From: Pseudomonas guariconensis
GTDB lineage: Bacteria > Pseudomonadota > Gammaproteobacteria > Pseudomonadales > Pseudomonadaceae
Reading direction: 5' to 3'
NCBI RefSeq assembly: GCF_015680235.1
Contig: NZ_JADLJL010000014.1
Coordinates: forward strand, 1-64,000
Length of the DNA stretch: 64,000 nucleotides
A program made the translations under genes and the position numbers. The notes beneath the pieces are model-generated. The model was not told the origin of the DNA and searched no databases. It saw nothing but the letters and a program-made list of their open reading frames with translations. Below are positions 45,208 to 53,029 of the stretch, in pieces. Each line of letters starts with the position of its first letter. The stretch's first letter is position 1.

Positions 45208-46797
45208 CTATTTCACTTCCGGCGGAGTCTGGAAGGTGTGGTAAGGCGCCGGCGATGGCACCGACCATTCCAGCCCGTCGGCGCCATCCCAGGGCTTGGC
45301 CGGTGCCGGCGCGCCGCCACGGATGCACTTGATGACGATGAACAGGAAGAATATCTGCGTAGCGCCGAACATGAAGGCACCGATCGACGACACCATGTTG
45401 AAGTCGGCGAACTGCAGGTTGTAGTCCGGTATGCGCCGCGGCATGCCGGCCAGCCCAACGAAGTGCATGGGGAAGAAAGCCAGGTTCATGCCGATGAACG
45501 ACAGCCAGAAATGCAGCCTGGCCAGGGTTTCGTCGTACATGTGCCCGGTCCATTTCGGCAGCCAGTAGTAGGCCGAGGCGAAAATACCGAAGATCGCCCC
45601 CGGCACCAGCACATAGTGGAAGTGGGCGACCACGAAATAGGTGTCGTGGTACTGGAAGTCCGCCGGGGCGATGGCCAGCATCAGGCCGGAGAACCCACCG
45701 ATGGTGAACAGGATGACGAAGGCGATGGCGAACAACATTGGCGCTTCGAAGGTCAGCGCCCCCTGCCACATGGTGCTGACCCAGTTGAACACCTTCACCC
45801 CCGTGGGCACGGCGATCAGCATGGTGGCGTACATGAAGAACAGCTCGCCCACCACCGGGATGCCGACCACGAACATATGGTGGGCCCAGACGATGAACGA
45901 CAGGAAGGCGATGGCGCCGGTGGCATAGACCATCGAGGTGTAGCCGAACAGTGGTTTGCGCGAAAACGCCGGGATGATCGAACTGACCGCACCGAACGCC
46001 GGCAGGATCATGATGTACACCTCGGGGTGGCCGAAGAACCAGAACACGTGCTGGAACAGCACCGGGTCACCGCCCCCGGCCGCACTGAAGAAGCTGGTGC
46101 CGAAATGGATGTCCATCAGCATCATGGTCACCACGCCGGCCAGCACTGGCATCACCGCGATCAGCAGGAACGCGGTGATCAGCCAGGTCCAGACGAACAG
46201 CGGCATCTTCATCAAGGTCATGCCGGGTGCGCGAAGGTTGAGCACGGTAGCGATCACGTTGATGGCGCCCATGATCGAGCTGATACCCATCAGGTGGATG
46301 GCGAATATAAAGAAGGTCACGCTGGCCGGTGCATACGTGGTCGACAGCGGCGCATAGAACGTCCAGCCGAAGTTCGGCCCGCCGCCGGGGCTGAACAAGG
46401 TCGAGACCAGCAACAGGAAGGCCGCCGGCAGCAGCCAGAAGCTGAAGTTGTTCATCCGTGGCAGGGCCATGTCCGGCGCGCCGATCATCAGCGGGATCAT
46501 CCAGTTGGCCAGGCCGACGAAGGCCGGCATCACGGCGCCGAACACCATGATCAGACCGTGCATGGTGGTCATCTGGTTGAAGAACGCCGGTTCCACGATC
46601 TGCAGCCCAGGCTGGAACAGCTCGGCGCGGATCACCATGGCGAAGGAACCGCCAAGCAGAAACATGGTGAAGGCGAACCACAGGTACATCGTGCCGATGT
46701 CCTTGTGGTTGGTGGTCAGCACCCAGCGCATCAAGCCCTTGGCCGGGCCGTGAGCATGGTCATGGCCCTGGGCGTGGTCGTCGATCACTGCACTCAT
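45208..46797 (-). CDS. coxA: Cytochrome c oxidase subunit I
   Basis: 529-aa twelve-helix heme-copper oxidase of type A. It has the crosslinked His-Tyr of HPEVYIMILPAFG, CuB histidines in VWAHHMFV, heme ligands in 'DTYFVVAHFHYVL' and an N-terminal His near 'TTMHGLIMVFG'. The K- and D-channel residues seem present. The ATG at 46797 follows CAGGAGACAGGAC. An early 33-codon extension lies in the coxB-coxA gap and is rejected. Confidence 0.96.
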   Translation of the reverse strand: MSAVIDDHAQGHDHAHGPAKGLMRWVLTTNHKDIGTMYLWFAFTMFLLGGSFAMVIRAELFQPGLQIVEPAFFNQMTTMHGLIMVFGAVMPAFVGLANWMIPLMIGAPDMALPRMNNFSFWLLPAAFLLLVSTLFSPGGGPNFGWTFYAPLSTTYAPASVTFFIFAIHLMGISSIMGAINVIATVLNLRAPGMTLMKMPLFVWTWLITAFLLIAVMPVLAGVVTMMLMDIHFGTSFFSAAGGGDPVLFQHVFWFFGHPEVYIMILPAFGAVSSIIPAFSRKPLFGYTSMVYATGAIAFLSFIVWAHHMFVVGIPVVGELFFMYATMLIAVPTGVKVFNWVSTMWQGALTFEAPMLFAIAFVILFTIGGFSGLMLAIAPADFQYHDTYFVVAHFHYVLVPGAIFGIFASAYYWLPKWTGHMYDETLARLHFWLSFIGMNLAFFPMHFVGLAGMPRRIPDYNLQFADFNMVSSIGAFMFGATQIFFLFIVIKCIRGGAPAPAKPWDGADGLEWSVPSPAPYHTFQTPPEVK

Positions 46798-46840
46798 GTC
46801 CTGTCTCCTGCAATCCATTGATTGCCGCGAGTAACCCGGT

Positions 46841-47968
46841 TCATTGCGCTTCGGCCTGCTTGAGCGCCAGCACGTCCTTCGGCGTGACCATGTCACCCTT
46901 GTTGTTGCCCCAGGCGTTGCGCTCGTAGGTCACCACGGCGGCGATATCGACTTCCGACAGCTGCTTGCCGAACGCGGCCATGGCGGTGCCGGGCCGGCCA
47001 TGGAACACCACGTTCAGGTGCTCTTCCTTGGGCCCGGTGGCGATCTTCGAGCCTTTGAGCGCCGGGAACATCGGCGGCAGGCCCTGGCCCTCGGCCTGGT
47101 GACAGGACACACAGGTGGTGTGGTAAACCTTGTCGCCCCGTTCGACCAACTCCTCGAGGGTCCACTCTTTGCTGGTCAGCTCCTTGAGCTTGGCCGCCTC
47201 GGCCTTGCGCTCGCCAAGCCAGGTGTCGTAGTCAGCCTTGGACTTGACCTCGACCACCACCGGCATAAAACCGTGGTCCTTCCCGCACAGCTCGGTGCAC
47301 TGGCCGCGGTAGATGCCGGGCTTCTCGATGCGCGTCCAGGCCTCGTTGACGAAGCCGGGGATGGCGTCGCGCTTGACCGCGAAGGCCGGCACCCACCAGG
47401 AGTGGATGACATCGGCGGCGGTCACCAGGAAGCGCACCTTGGCGCCGACCGGCAGTACCAGCGGCTGGTCCACTTCGAGCAGGTAGTGCTCATCCTTGGG
47501 CGCCTTGTTGTGGATCTGCTCGGCGGGGGTGGCCAGGTTGCTGAAAAACTCCACGTCCTGCCCCAGGTACTTGTAGTGCCACTTCCACTGGTAGCCGGTG
47601 ACCTGGATATCGATGTCCGACTCGCTGGCATCGTAGATGTCGATCAGGGTCTTGGTGGCCGGGATGGCCATGGCCACGAGGATCAGGAAGGGGACAACCG
47701 TCCAGAGGATTTCCACCCAGGTGTGCTCGTGGAAATGCGCAGGTTCCTGGCCCGTGGAGCGGCGGTGGATGACCATCGACCAGAACATCGCGCCGAACAC
47801 CACGATGCCGATGACCACGCAGATCCAGAAGATGGTCATGTGCAGGTCGAACACGGCGTTGGAGACTTCCGTCGCCCCCGGTGCCATGTTCACGGTCCAG
47901 GCGGCATGGGCCTGGCCAAACACCAACCACAACAGGAGGCCCATCCAGACATGTGGATGTCGCATCAT
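46841..47968 (-). CDS. coxB: Cytochrome c oxidase subunit II with fused cytochrome c domain (caa3 type)
   Basis: 375-aa subunit. Signal peptide 1-22, two TM helices (about 43-63 and 85-105) and a CuA cupredoxin domain with CTELCGKDHGFM and a distal His in DVIHSWWVP. A C-terminal cytochrome c domain carries C-V-S-C-H (about 287-291). The fused heme makes this a caa3 oxidase, able to take electrons from small cytochromes directly. First gene of the operon; AAGGGGAACC precedes the start. Confidence 0.95.
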   Translation of the reverse strand: MMRHPHVWMGLLLWLVFGQAHAAWTVNMAPGATEVSNAVFDLHMTIFWICVVIGIVVFGAMFWSMVIHRRSTGQEPAHFHEHTWVEILWTVVPFLILVAMAIPATKTLIDIYDASESDIDIQVTGYQWKWHYKYLGQDVEFFSNLATPAEQIHNKAPKDEHYLLEVDQPLVLPVGAKVRFLVTAADVIHSWWVPAFAVKRDAIPGFVNEAWTRIEKPGIYRGQCTELCGKDHGFMPVVVEVKSKADYDTWLGERKAEAAKLKELTSKEWTLEELVERGDKVYHTTCVSCHQAEGQGLPPMFPALKGSKIATGPKEEHLNVVFHGRPGTAMAAFGKQLSEVDIAAVVTYERNAWGNNKGDMVTPKDVLALKQAEAQ

Positions 47969-48344
47969 TGCGGGTTCCCCTTATCGTTCTTGTTGTCCCG
48001 GAGGCGTGGACGACCTTACGGCTAAGGAGGGGTGGGTGGCCAAGACTGCCTGGCTTCGACGACCGAGCCCCTGCAAACGGCAGTCGGGCCTCATCAACGA
48101 ATCACGTTCACCGGGAGTATAGACAGCGACCAACGGCACGCAACGGCAGCCATGAAATCAACTTCATCGATTCACGCAATCGTTTGAAAGCCTTGCAGTT
48201 ACTGGGATGGAGCAAAATGATGGCACATTGATATAACCACAGCGACACACGTGTCTCGGGGTTATAACAAATGCGTCTTAGGCATTCTCACAACCGAGCT
48301 AATTTAGTGTCTTCCGTTTGTAACGCCTTGTCCCTGGAGTTGTC
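47969..48344. promoter_or_regulatory. Divergent control region of coxB and the 213-aa gene
   Basis: 376 bases without a gene. The middle, about 48150-48300, is AT-rich. A nested dyad lies at 48233-48265: ATAACC ... GACAC-AC-GTGTC ... GGTTAT. It probably holds promoters in both directions; in relatives this operon responds to RpoS and starvation. No specific regulator was identified. Confidence 0.5.
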
Positions 48345-48986
48345 ATGAACATCGCTGCTGTGCGCGAGCAGATCACCCACGCCCATCAACACGAGGGCCA
48401 GACCGGCCAACTGAAACAGCGTCTGGAACAACAACTGCCGCATCTGCATCCTTCGATCCATCTGCCCGAGCAGGATGCCCAGGGTACCTTGGCGCGTTTC
48501 GTCAGCGCCTATATCGACCAAGTTCCGGAACTGCTGGAAGCCGCCCATGAGGTGGCCCGCGAGGCTGGCATCGAGTCGCAGATCAGGCCGGTACTGAAGA
48601 TCGCCGAAGCCTATTTCCTGCAACCGCCCAGCGTCATGCAAGGCCATGTCGGCCTGGACTGCCTGCTGGACGAAGCCTATCTGGCCCATCGCCTGGTCGA
48701 AGAGGTCAATGATCTGTACATCCGCCATTTCCAGCAGCCATTGATCCCGGTAGACACCACCGTGGCCAACCTGATCGCCCACCAACTGATCGGCGAAACC
48801 TTCGCCAACCAGCTCGATGAAGTGGTGCATCATTCGGTGGACCAGATGCTCGACGACGAGAGCTTCGCCGTGGAGTCGGTCGAAGCCTACCGAGAGAAAC
48901 TCTGCAGCCCAGAGACCGGCGCCGCCTGGAAGCGCTGGCCATGCCTGTCGCGCCAGCTGGGTGTGGAACTGGGCCAGCCGGCCTGA
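48345..48986 (+). CDS. Conserved hypothetical protein beside the cox operon
   Basis: 213-aa soluble, mostly helical, acidic protein without signal peptide. His-rich in its N-terminal third (THAHQHEGQ, LPHLHPSIHLPEQ) and with 'VGLDCLLDEAYLAHRLVEEVNDLYIRHF' centrally. Orthologues appear to sit opposite coxB in other Pseudomonas. I do not recognise a family. CCTGGAG precedes the start. Function unknown; a link to respiration is only suggested by position. Confidence 0.75.
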   Translation: MNIAAVREQITHAHQHEGQTGQLKQRLEQQLPHLHPSIHLPEQDAQGTLARFVSAYIDQVPELLEAAHEVAREAGIESQIRPVLKIAEAYFLQPPSVMQGHVGLDCLLDEAYLAHRLVEEVNDLYIRHFQQPLIPVDTTVANLIAHQLIGETFANQLDEVVHHSVDQMLDDESFAVESVEAYREKLCSPETGAAWKRWPCLSRQLGVELGQPA

Positions 48987-49005
48987 CCCTTTCAGCGCTG
49001 ACTCG

Positions 49006-49132
49006 GTGGAAGCGGCGGTGCGGCGGTCCGACTAGCCCCGCGATCAAGGGCGAAGCCCTTGCCTGGCGATGCGTTATCGGGCCCGGCCTAGTCGCGGGAC
49101 AAGTCGGATCGGCGCACCGCCGCTCCCGCAAG
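49006..49132. repeat. Inverted REP cluster
   Basis: Outer units GAAGCGGCGGTGCGGCGG and CCGCCGCTCCCGCAAG face each other around the block CAAGGGCGAAGCCCTTGCC. Convergent gap before the SulP gene. Confidence 0.75.
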
Positions 49133-49140
49133 ATCTGCAA

Positions 49141-50676
49141 TCAGGCGCCTGCACCCGCCGTCGTGCGCAGCCGCCCTTCGATACGCCGCTTGAGCCCGCG
49201 CTGCTCGATCAACAGCCGAGACCCCTTGGCCGCATTGCTGCGCCCCCAGTCTTCGAGCAGTTCCAGGCAGGAATGGTCGATGTAGCTGAGGTTGTTCAAC
49301 GGCACGTGCAGCGTGGTACCCGCCGGTACGCTTTCGAGTACCTGGGTCAATGCCGGCACCTTGAGGAAGGTCGCGGCGCCACTGAGCCGTAGCTCCATGT
49401 GTCCAGGCTCTTGCAGCGTGGCCAGGTTGATCTTCAGCCGCGCCGCCTTGAGCGCCAGTTTCAGCAAAGTCAGGGCAAAGCCAAGCAGCACGCCGGTCAG
49501 CAGGTCGGTGAAGATGATCGCCAGCGCCGTGGCCGCATAGGTGAACATCGGCATGCGGCCGTACCGGCCCAGCCCACGGAACGCCCTGAAGTCCACCAGC
49601 TTGATACCGGTATACACCAGCACGCCGGCCAGGCTGGCCACAGGGATCTGTTGCAGCACGCTGCTGAGCGCCACCACGAATGCCAGCAACCACAAGCCAT
49701 GGAAAATCGCCGACAAACGCGTCTGGGCACCCGCCTGGACGTTGGCCGAACTGCGTACGATCACCCCGGTCATCGGCAATGCGCCCAGCACACCGCAGAG
49801 CATGTTGCCCAGCCCCTGGGCCGACAGTTCACGGTCGAAGTCCGAGCGCTGGCCACTGTGCATACGATCCACCGCAGCCGCCGAGAGCAGGGTTTCGGCG
49901 CTGGCGATGAAGGCCAGGGCGAAGGCGGCGACCAGCAGGGTAGGGTCGGCCAACTTGAGCAGGTCGTCCGGACGCAGCCAGTCGATGGCTTCGGACAGGT
50001 CCGCCGGTACCTGCACACGATTCACCGGCAGCGCCAGCCACAGGCTGACGGCGGTCATCGCCGCCACACCCAGCAAGGCCCCGGGAATGAAGCGCAGGCG
50101 CTGCGGGCGCCAGCGCTCCCAGCCCCACATCAAGACGATGGTCCCAAGCCCTAGGGCGCCGGCCTGCCAGCCATGGCCCGCGCGCTCCAGCGGCAGGGCC
50201 GCGGCCACCGTTGCCGGGAAGCCCAGCAGGTTCTGAACCCCTGATGGCTGGGGCGCGCTGTCGAACATCACATGCACCTGGGACAGCACGATCAACACGC
50301 CGATCCCGGCAAGCATTCCGTACACCACCGCAGGAGCCGTGACGCGGAACCAGCAGCCCAGGCGCAGCCGCCCGGCCAACAGCTGCAACAGACCCGCGAG
50401 CAACAGGATCGGGCCCAACATGGCCACACCATGCTGACGCACCAGCTCGAATACCAGTACCGCCAGGCCCGCTGCCGGGCCGCTGACCTGCAAGGGCGAA
50501 CCGGCTAGGAAGCCGACCACGATGCCGCCGATGATGCCAGTGATCAGCCCCTTGGCCGGAGGCATGCCCGAAGCGATCGCAATGCCCATGCACAACGGCA
50601 AGGCCACCAAAAAGACCACTACCGACGCCAACAACTCACGCGGCAGGGCCGCTTTGATCTGTGTCTTGTTCACCAT
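49141..50676 (-). CDS. SulP family anion transporter with STAS domain
   Basis: 511-aa protein with about eleven helices (LLASVVVFLVALPLCMGIAIASGMPPAKGLITGIIGG at the start) and a C-terminal STAS domain (about 410-495, 'VPLNNLSYIDHSCLELLEDW'). SulP members carry sulphate, bicarbonate or other anions. A beta-carbonic anhydrase gene lies just upstream on the same strand, so bicarbonate is the favoured guess; sulphate is the usual annotation. The ATG at 50676 has AAGGAG; the 31 codons upstream are leader. Confidence 0.88.
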   Translation of the reverse strand: MVNKTQIKAALPRELLASVVVFLVALPLCMGIAIASGMPPAKGLITGIIGGIVVGFLAGSPLQVSGPAAGLAVLVFELVRQHGVAMLGPILLLAGLLQLLAGRLRLGCWFRVTAPAVVYGMLAGIGVLIVLSQVHVMFDSAPQPSGVQNLLGFPATVAAALPLERAGHGWQAGALGLGTIVLMWGWERWRPQRLRFIPGALLGVAAMTAVSLWLALPVNRVQVPADLSEAIDWLRPDDLLKLADPTLLVAAFALAFIASAETLLSAAAVDRMHSGQRSDFDRELSAQGLGNMLCGVLGALPMTGVIVRSSANVQAGAQTRLSAIFHGLWLLAFVVALSSVLQQIPVASLAGVLVYTGIKLVDFRAFRGLGRYGRMPMFTYAATALAIIFTDLLTGVLLGFALTLLKLALKAARLKINLATLQEPGHMELRLSGAATFLKVPALTQVLESVPAGTTLHVPLNNLSYIDHSCLELLEDWGRSNAAKGSRLLIEQRGLKRRIEGRLRTTAGAGA

Positions 50677-50861
50677 GAAGCTCCTTTCTCGATACGCGGC
50701 CAGTCCGCCAGCCGCAGGCACAGGGATCCCCGACACGCGCGCAGGCGCGGGCCGCCGGCGAGCCGGCAAGGCAGTCAGGGGAATTCAAGGCAGCCGACAA
50801 CTGGCCACACCCTCAGCAGGTGTGGCCGGCCGGCAAAAAGTTACTGCGAGGCGTGGGCCGC

Positions 50862-51581
50862 TTAGTAGCGGCCTCTCGGTGTAGCGCAGGGGATCGGCTG
50901 ATCGGCGGTCAGCGGCAAGAAACTGTCACTGGCAGCGTCATAGGCTTCGATCTGGCTGGTCTCGATGTCATAGACCCAACCATGGATGAACAGCTGGCCG
51001 GCGGCCAGGCGCGAGGCGACCGAGGGGTGGGTGCGCAGGTGGTGTAACTGCGCAATGACGTTTTCCTTGGTCAGTACCTGCATGCTCTCGTGCTCGCTGC
51101 CGCAGGAGCAATTGTCCTCGACCACGGTACGGGCGACTTCGGCGTGGCGCAGCCAGGCCTTGACCGTGGGCATCTTCTCCAGCGAGTTGGGGTTGAGTAC
51201 CGCTCGCATGGCACCGCAATCGGAATGGCCGCACACGATGATGTGATGCACGCCGAGGGCCAGCACGGCGTACTCGATGGCCGTGGAGACGCCGCCGTTC
51301 ATCTGCCCGTAGGGCGGTACAACGTTACCTACGTTACGGGTCACGAACAGGTCGCCGGGTGAACTTTGGGTGATCAGTTCGGGAACGATGCGCGAGTCGG
51401 CGCAGGTGATGAACATGGCGCGCGGGGTCTGCGCAGTGGCGAGCTTCTTGAACAGCTCCTGCTGCTCGGGGAAGACGTCATGGTGAAACCGCAGGAAGCC
51501 GTCGACGATATGCTTCAGGGCGGCATCGGCACTTTCGGCGGGGGCAGCCGGGACGACCTTGGATGGGTCCTTGACGGGCAT
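50862..51581 (-). CDS. Beta-class carbonic anhydrase
   Basis: 239-aa zinc enzyme interconverting CO2 and bicarbonate. Zinc ligands C60, H119 and C122 and the catalytic pair D62-R64 (CADSR; HSDCGAM) are present. No signal peptide, so cytosolic. It lies 185 bases upstream of the SulP gene on the same strand. A 13-base palindrome TTTACCGGGTAAA sits at 51619-51631, about 38 bases before the start, and could be part of its control region. Confidence 0.93.
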   Translation of the reverse strand: MPVKDPSKVVPAAPAESADAALKHIVDGFLRFHHDVFPEQQELFKKLATAQTPRAMFITCADSRIVPELITQSSPGDLFVTRNVGNVVPPYGQMNGGVSTAIEYAVLALGVHHIIVCGHSDCGAMRAVLNPNSLEKMPTVKAWLRHAEVARTVVEDNCSCGSEHESMQVLTKENVIAQLHHLRTHPSVASRLAAGQLFIHGWVYDIETSQIEAYDAASDSFLPLTADQPIPCATPRGRY

Positions 51582-51890
51582 GATTCATCCTCTTGACGGT
51601 GTGTAGGGTAAGTTCCAGTTTACCGGGTAAAGATTCTGGTTATGCAGGGCGTTAGATGCCGGGCACGGCCCATTCATCACAATCTCTTGTGGGCTCACGC
51701 TACCGTGGAAAACTTAACTGAAACTGAATTTGGAGGCTCTAGAACGGGCGTTCCAGCTCCGAAAGGCGGGAAATCGATAATAGCAAAAAAGCATCAGCAG
51801 CCAATAGCCTGGAAGAAAAATATTGGATGCCATGAGCCAGGCTAGGGATGGCTTTTTAACCTATTGCGGCTGCACAACGCCCCAGGCCGT
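51582..51890. other. AT-rich gap between radical SAM and carbonic anhydrase genes
   Basis: 309 bases without a supportable gene. From about 51680 to 51850 the sequence is clearly more AT-rich than the rest of the window. It holds two small palindromes, TTTACCGGGTAAA (51619-51631) and GAACGGGCGTTC (51742-51753). A 67-codon plus-strand frame at 51642 has no recognisable features. It could be a leftover of a lost gene. Confidence 0.4.
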
Positions 51891-52949
51891 TCAAAACAAC
51901 GCCATCTGCCCACCCGGCGGGCAGAATGCGGTGCAGTCCAGCGGCTGTGCCTCCCGCCCTTGGAACCCCAACCGGCGCATGGCCTTGGCGAACCGCTGCG
52001 CCAAGAGCTCGGCGAAGATCCCTTCGCCGCGCATCCTCGAACCAAAGCGACTGTCGTACAGCTCGCCACCTCGACTCTGACGGATCAGGCTGAGCACATG
52101 GGCAGCCCGTTGCGGGTAGTGATCGTGCAGCCATTGCTCGAACAGCGGCGCAACCTCCAGCGGCAGACGCAGCATCATATAGGCCGCGCTCTGCGCACCG
52201 GCTTCCTTGGCTGCTTCCAGCAAGTGCTCCAGCTCGCTGTCGTTGATCATCGGGATCATCGGCGAGCACAACACGCCCACCGGCACGCCTGCCTCACGCA
52301 ACACCCGAATGGCCCGCAACCGCGCCTTGGGCGACGCGGCCCGCGGCTCCAGGGTGCGCTTGAGATCGTCATCCAGCGTGGTCAGGCTGATCATCACCCG
52401 GGCCAGCCGCTGGCTGGCCAGCTCGGCGAGCAAATCCAGGTCGCGCAGCACCAGCGAGCCTTTGGTGACGATGGTCACCGGGTGGCGATAGCGCAGCAAC
52501 ACGTCCAGCAGGCGCCGGGTCAGGCGTTGTTCCCGTTCGATGGGCTGGTAGGGGTCGGTGTTCGAGCCCAGGTTGATCGGCGCACAGATATAGCCCGGTT
52601 TGCTCAATTGCTGCTCGAGCACCTCTGCCGCGTTGGTCTTGGCGATCAGCTTGGTCTCGAAGTCCAGCCCAGGGGAAAGATCCCAATAGGCATGGCTGGG
52701 GCGGGCGTAGCAGTATATGCAGCCATGCTCGCAGCCCCGGTAGGGATTGATGGAGCGGTCGAAGGGCAGGTCGGGTGACGTATTGCGGGTGATGATACTC
52801 TTGGCCGTTTCGAACCGCACCTCGGTGCCCTGGGTCTGCGGCACTTCCTGGTACCAGCCATCGTCTTCCGCCACGCTGTGGGCCGGGGAAAAACGATTGT
52901 GCGGGTTATGGGCCGTGCCTCGGCCCTTTTGCGGTGCTGGAGAAAACAT
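51891..52949 (-). CDS. PA0069-type radical SAM protein (spore photoproduct lyase-like), SOS-linked
   Basis: 352-aa radical SAM enzyme with the iron-sulphur motif C73-x3-C77-x2-C80 in NPYRGCEHGCIYCYARPSH. It belongs to the family annotated after P. aeruginosa PA0069, distantly related to spore photoproduct lyase. The reaction is unknown. The ATG at 52949 has AAGGAGTGCGCG. A perfect LexA box lies 14-29 bases upstream, so it should be induced by DNA damage; a repair role is inferred. Confidence 0.88.
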   Translation of the reverse strand: MFSPAPQKGRGTAHNPHNRFSPAHSVAEDDGWYQEVPQTQGTEVRFETAKSIITRNTSPDLPFDRSINPYRGCEHGCIYCYARPSHAYWDLSPGLDFETKLIAKTNAAEVLEQQLSKPGYICAPINLGSNTDPYQPIEREQRLTRRLLDVLLRYRHPVTIVTKGSLVLRDLDLLAELASQRLARVMISLTTLDDDLKRTLEPRAASPKARLRAIRVLREAGVPVGVLCSPMIPMINDSELEHLLEAAKEAGAQSAAYMMLRLPLEVAPLFEQWLHDHYPQRAAHVLSLIRQSRGGELYDSRFGSRMRGEGIFAELLAQRFAKAMRRLGFQGREAQPLDCTAFCPPGGQMALF

Positions 52950-52962
52950 CGCGCACTCCTTA

Positions 52963-52978
52963 CTGTATTTATATACAG
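52963..52978 (-). promoter_or_regulatory. LexA (SOS) box
   Basis: CTGTATTTATATACAG fits CTGT-N8-ACAG exactly, flanked by TA on both sides as TACTGT...ACAGTA. It overlaps the likely promoter of the radical SAM gene. It matches the LexA1-type site of Pseudomonas rather than the LexA2 site. Confidence 0.88.
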
Positions 52979-53029
52979 TAATCCTGTACGAAGGTTCATT
53001 CCAGCACCTTTGGTCAGCCGACAACCGGC

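Noticed and set aside
44830..46821. 663-codon open frame on the plus strand
   Set aside because: Antisense of coxA and ctaG; His/Gln/Asp-rich low-complexity composition and no ribosome site.
51642..51845. 67-codon plus-strand frame in the AT-rich gap
   Set aside because: No ribosome site, no family resemblance; kept only as part of the description of the gap.
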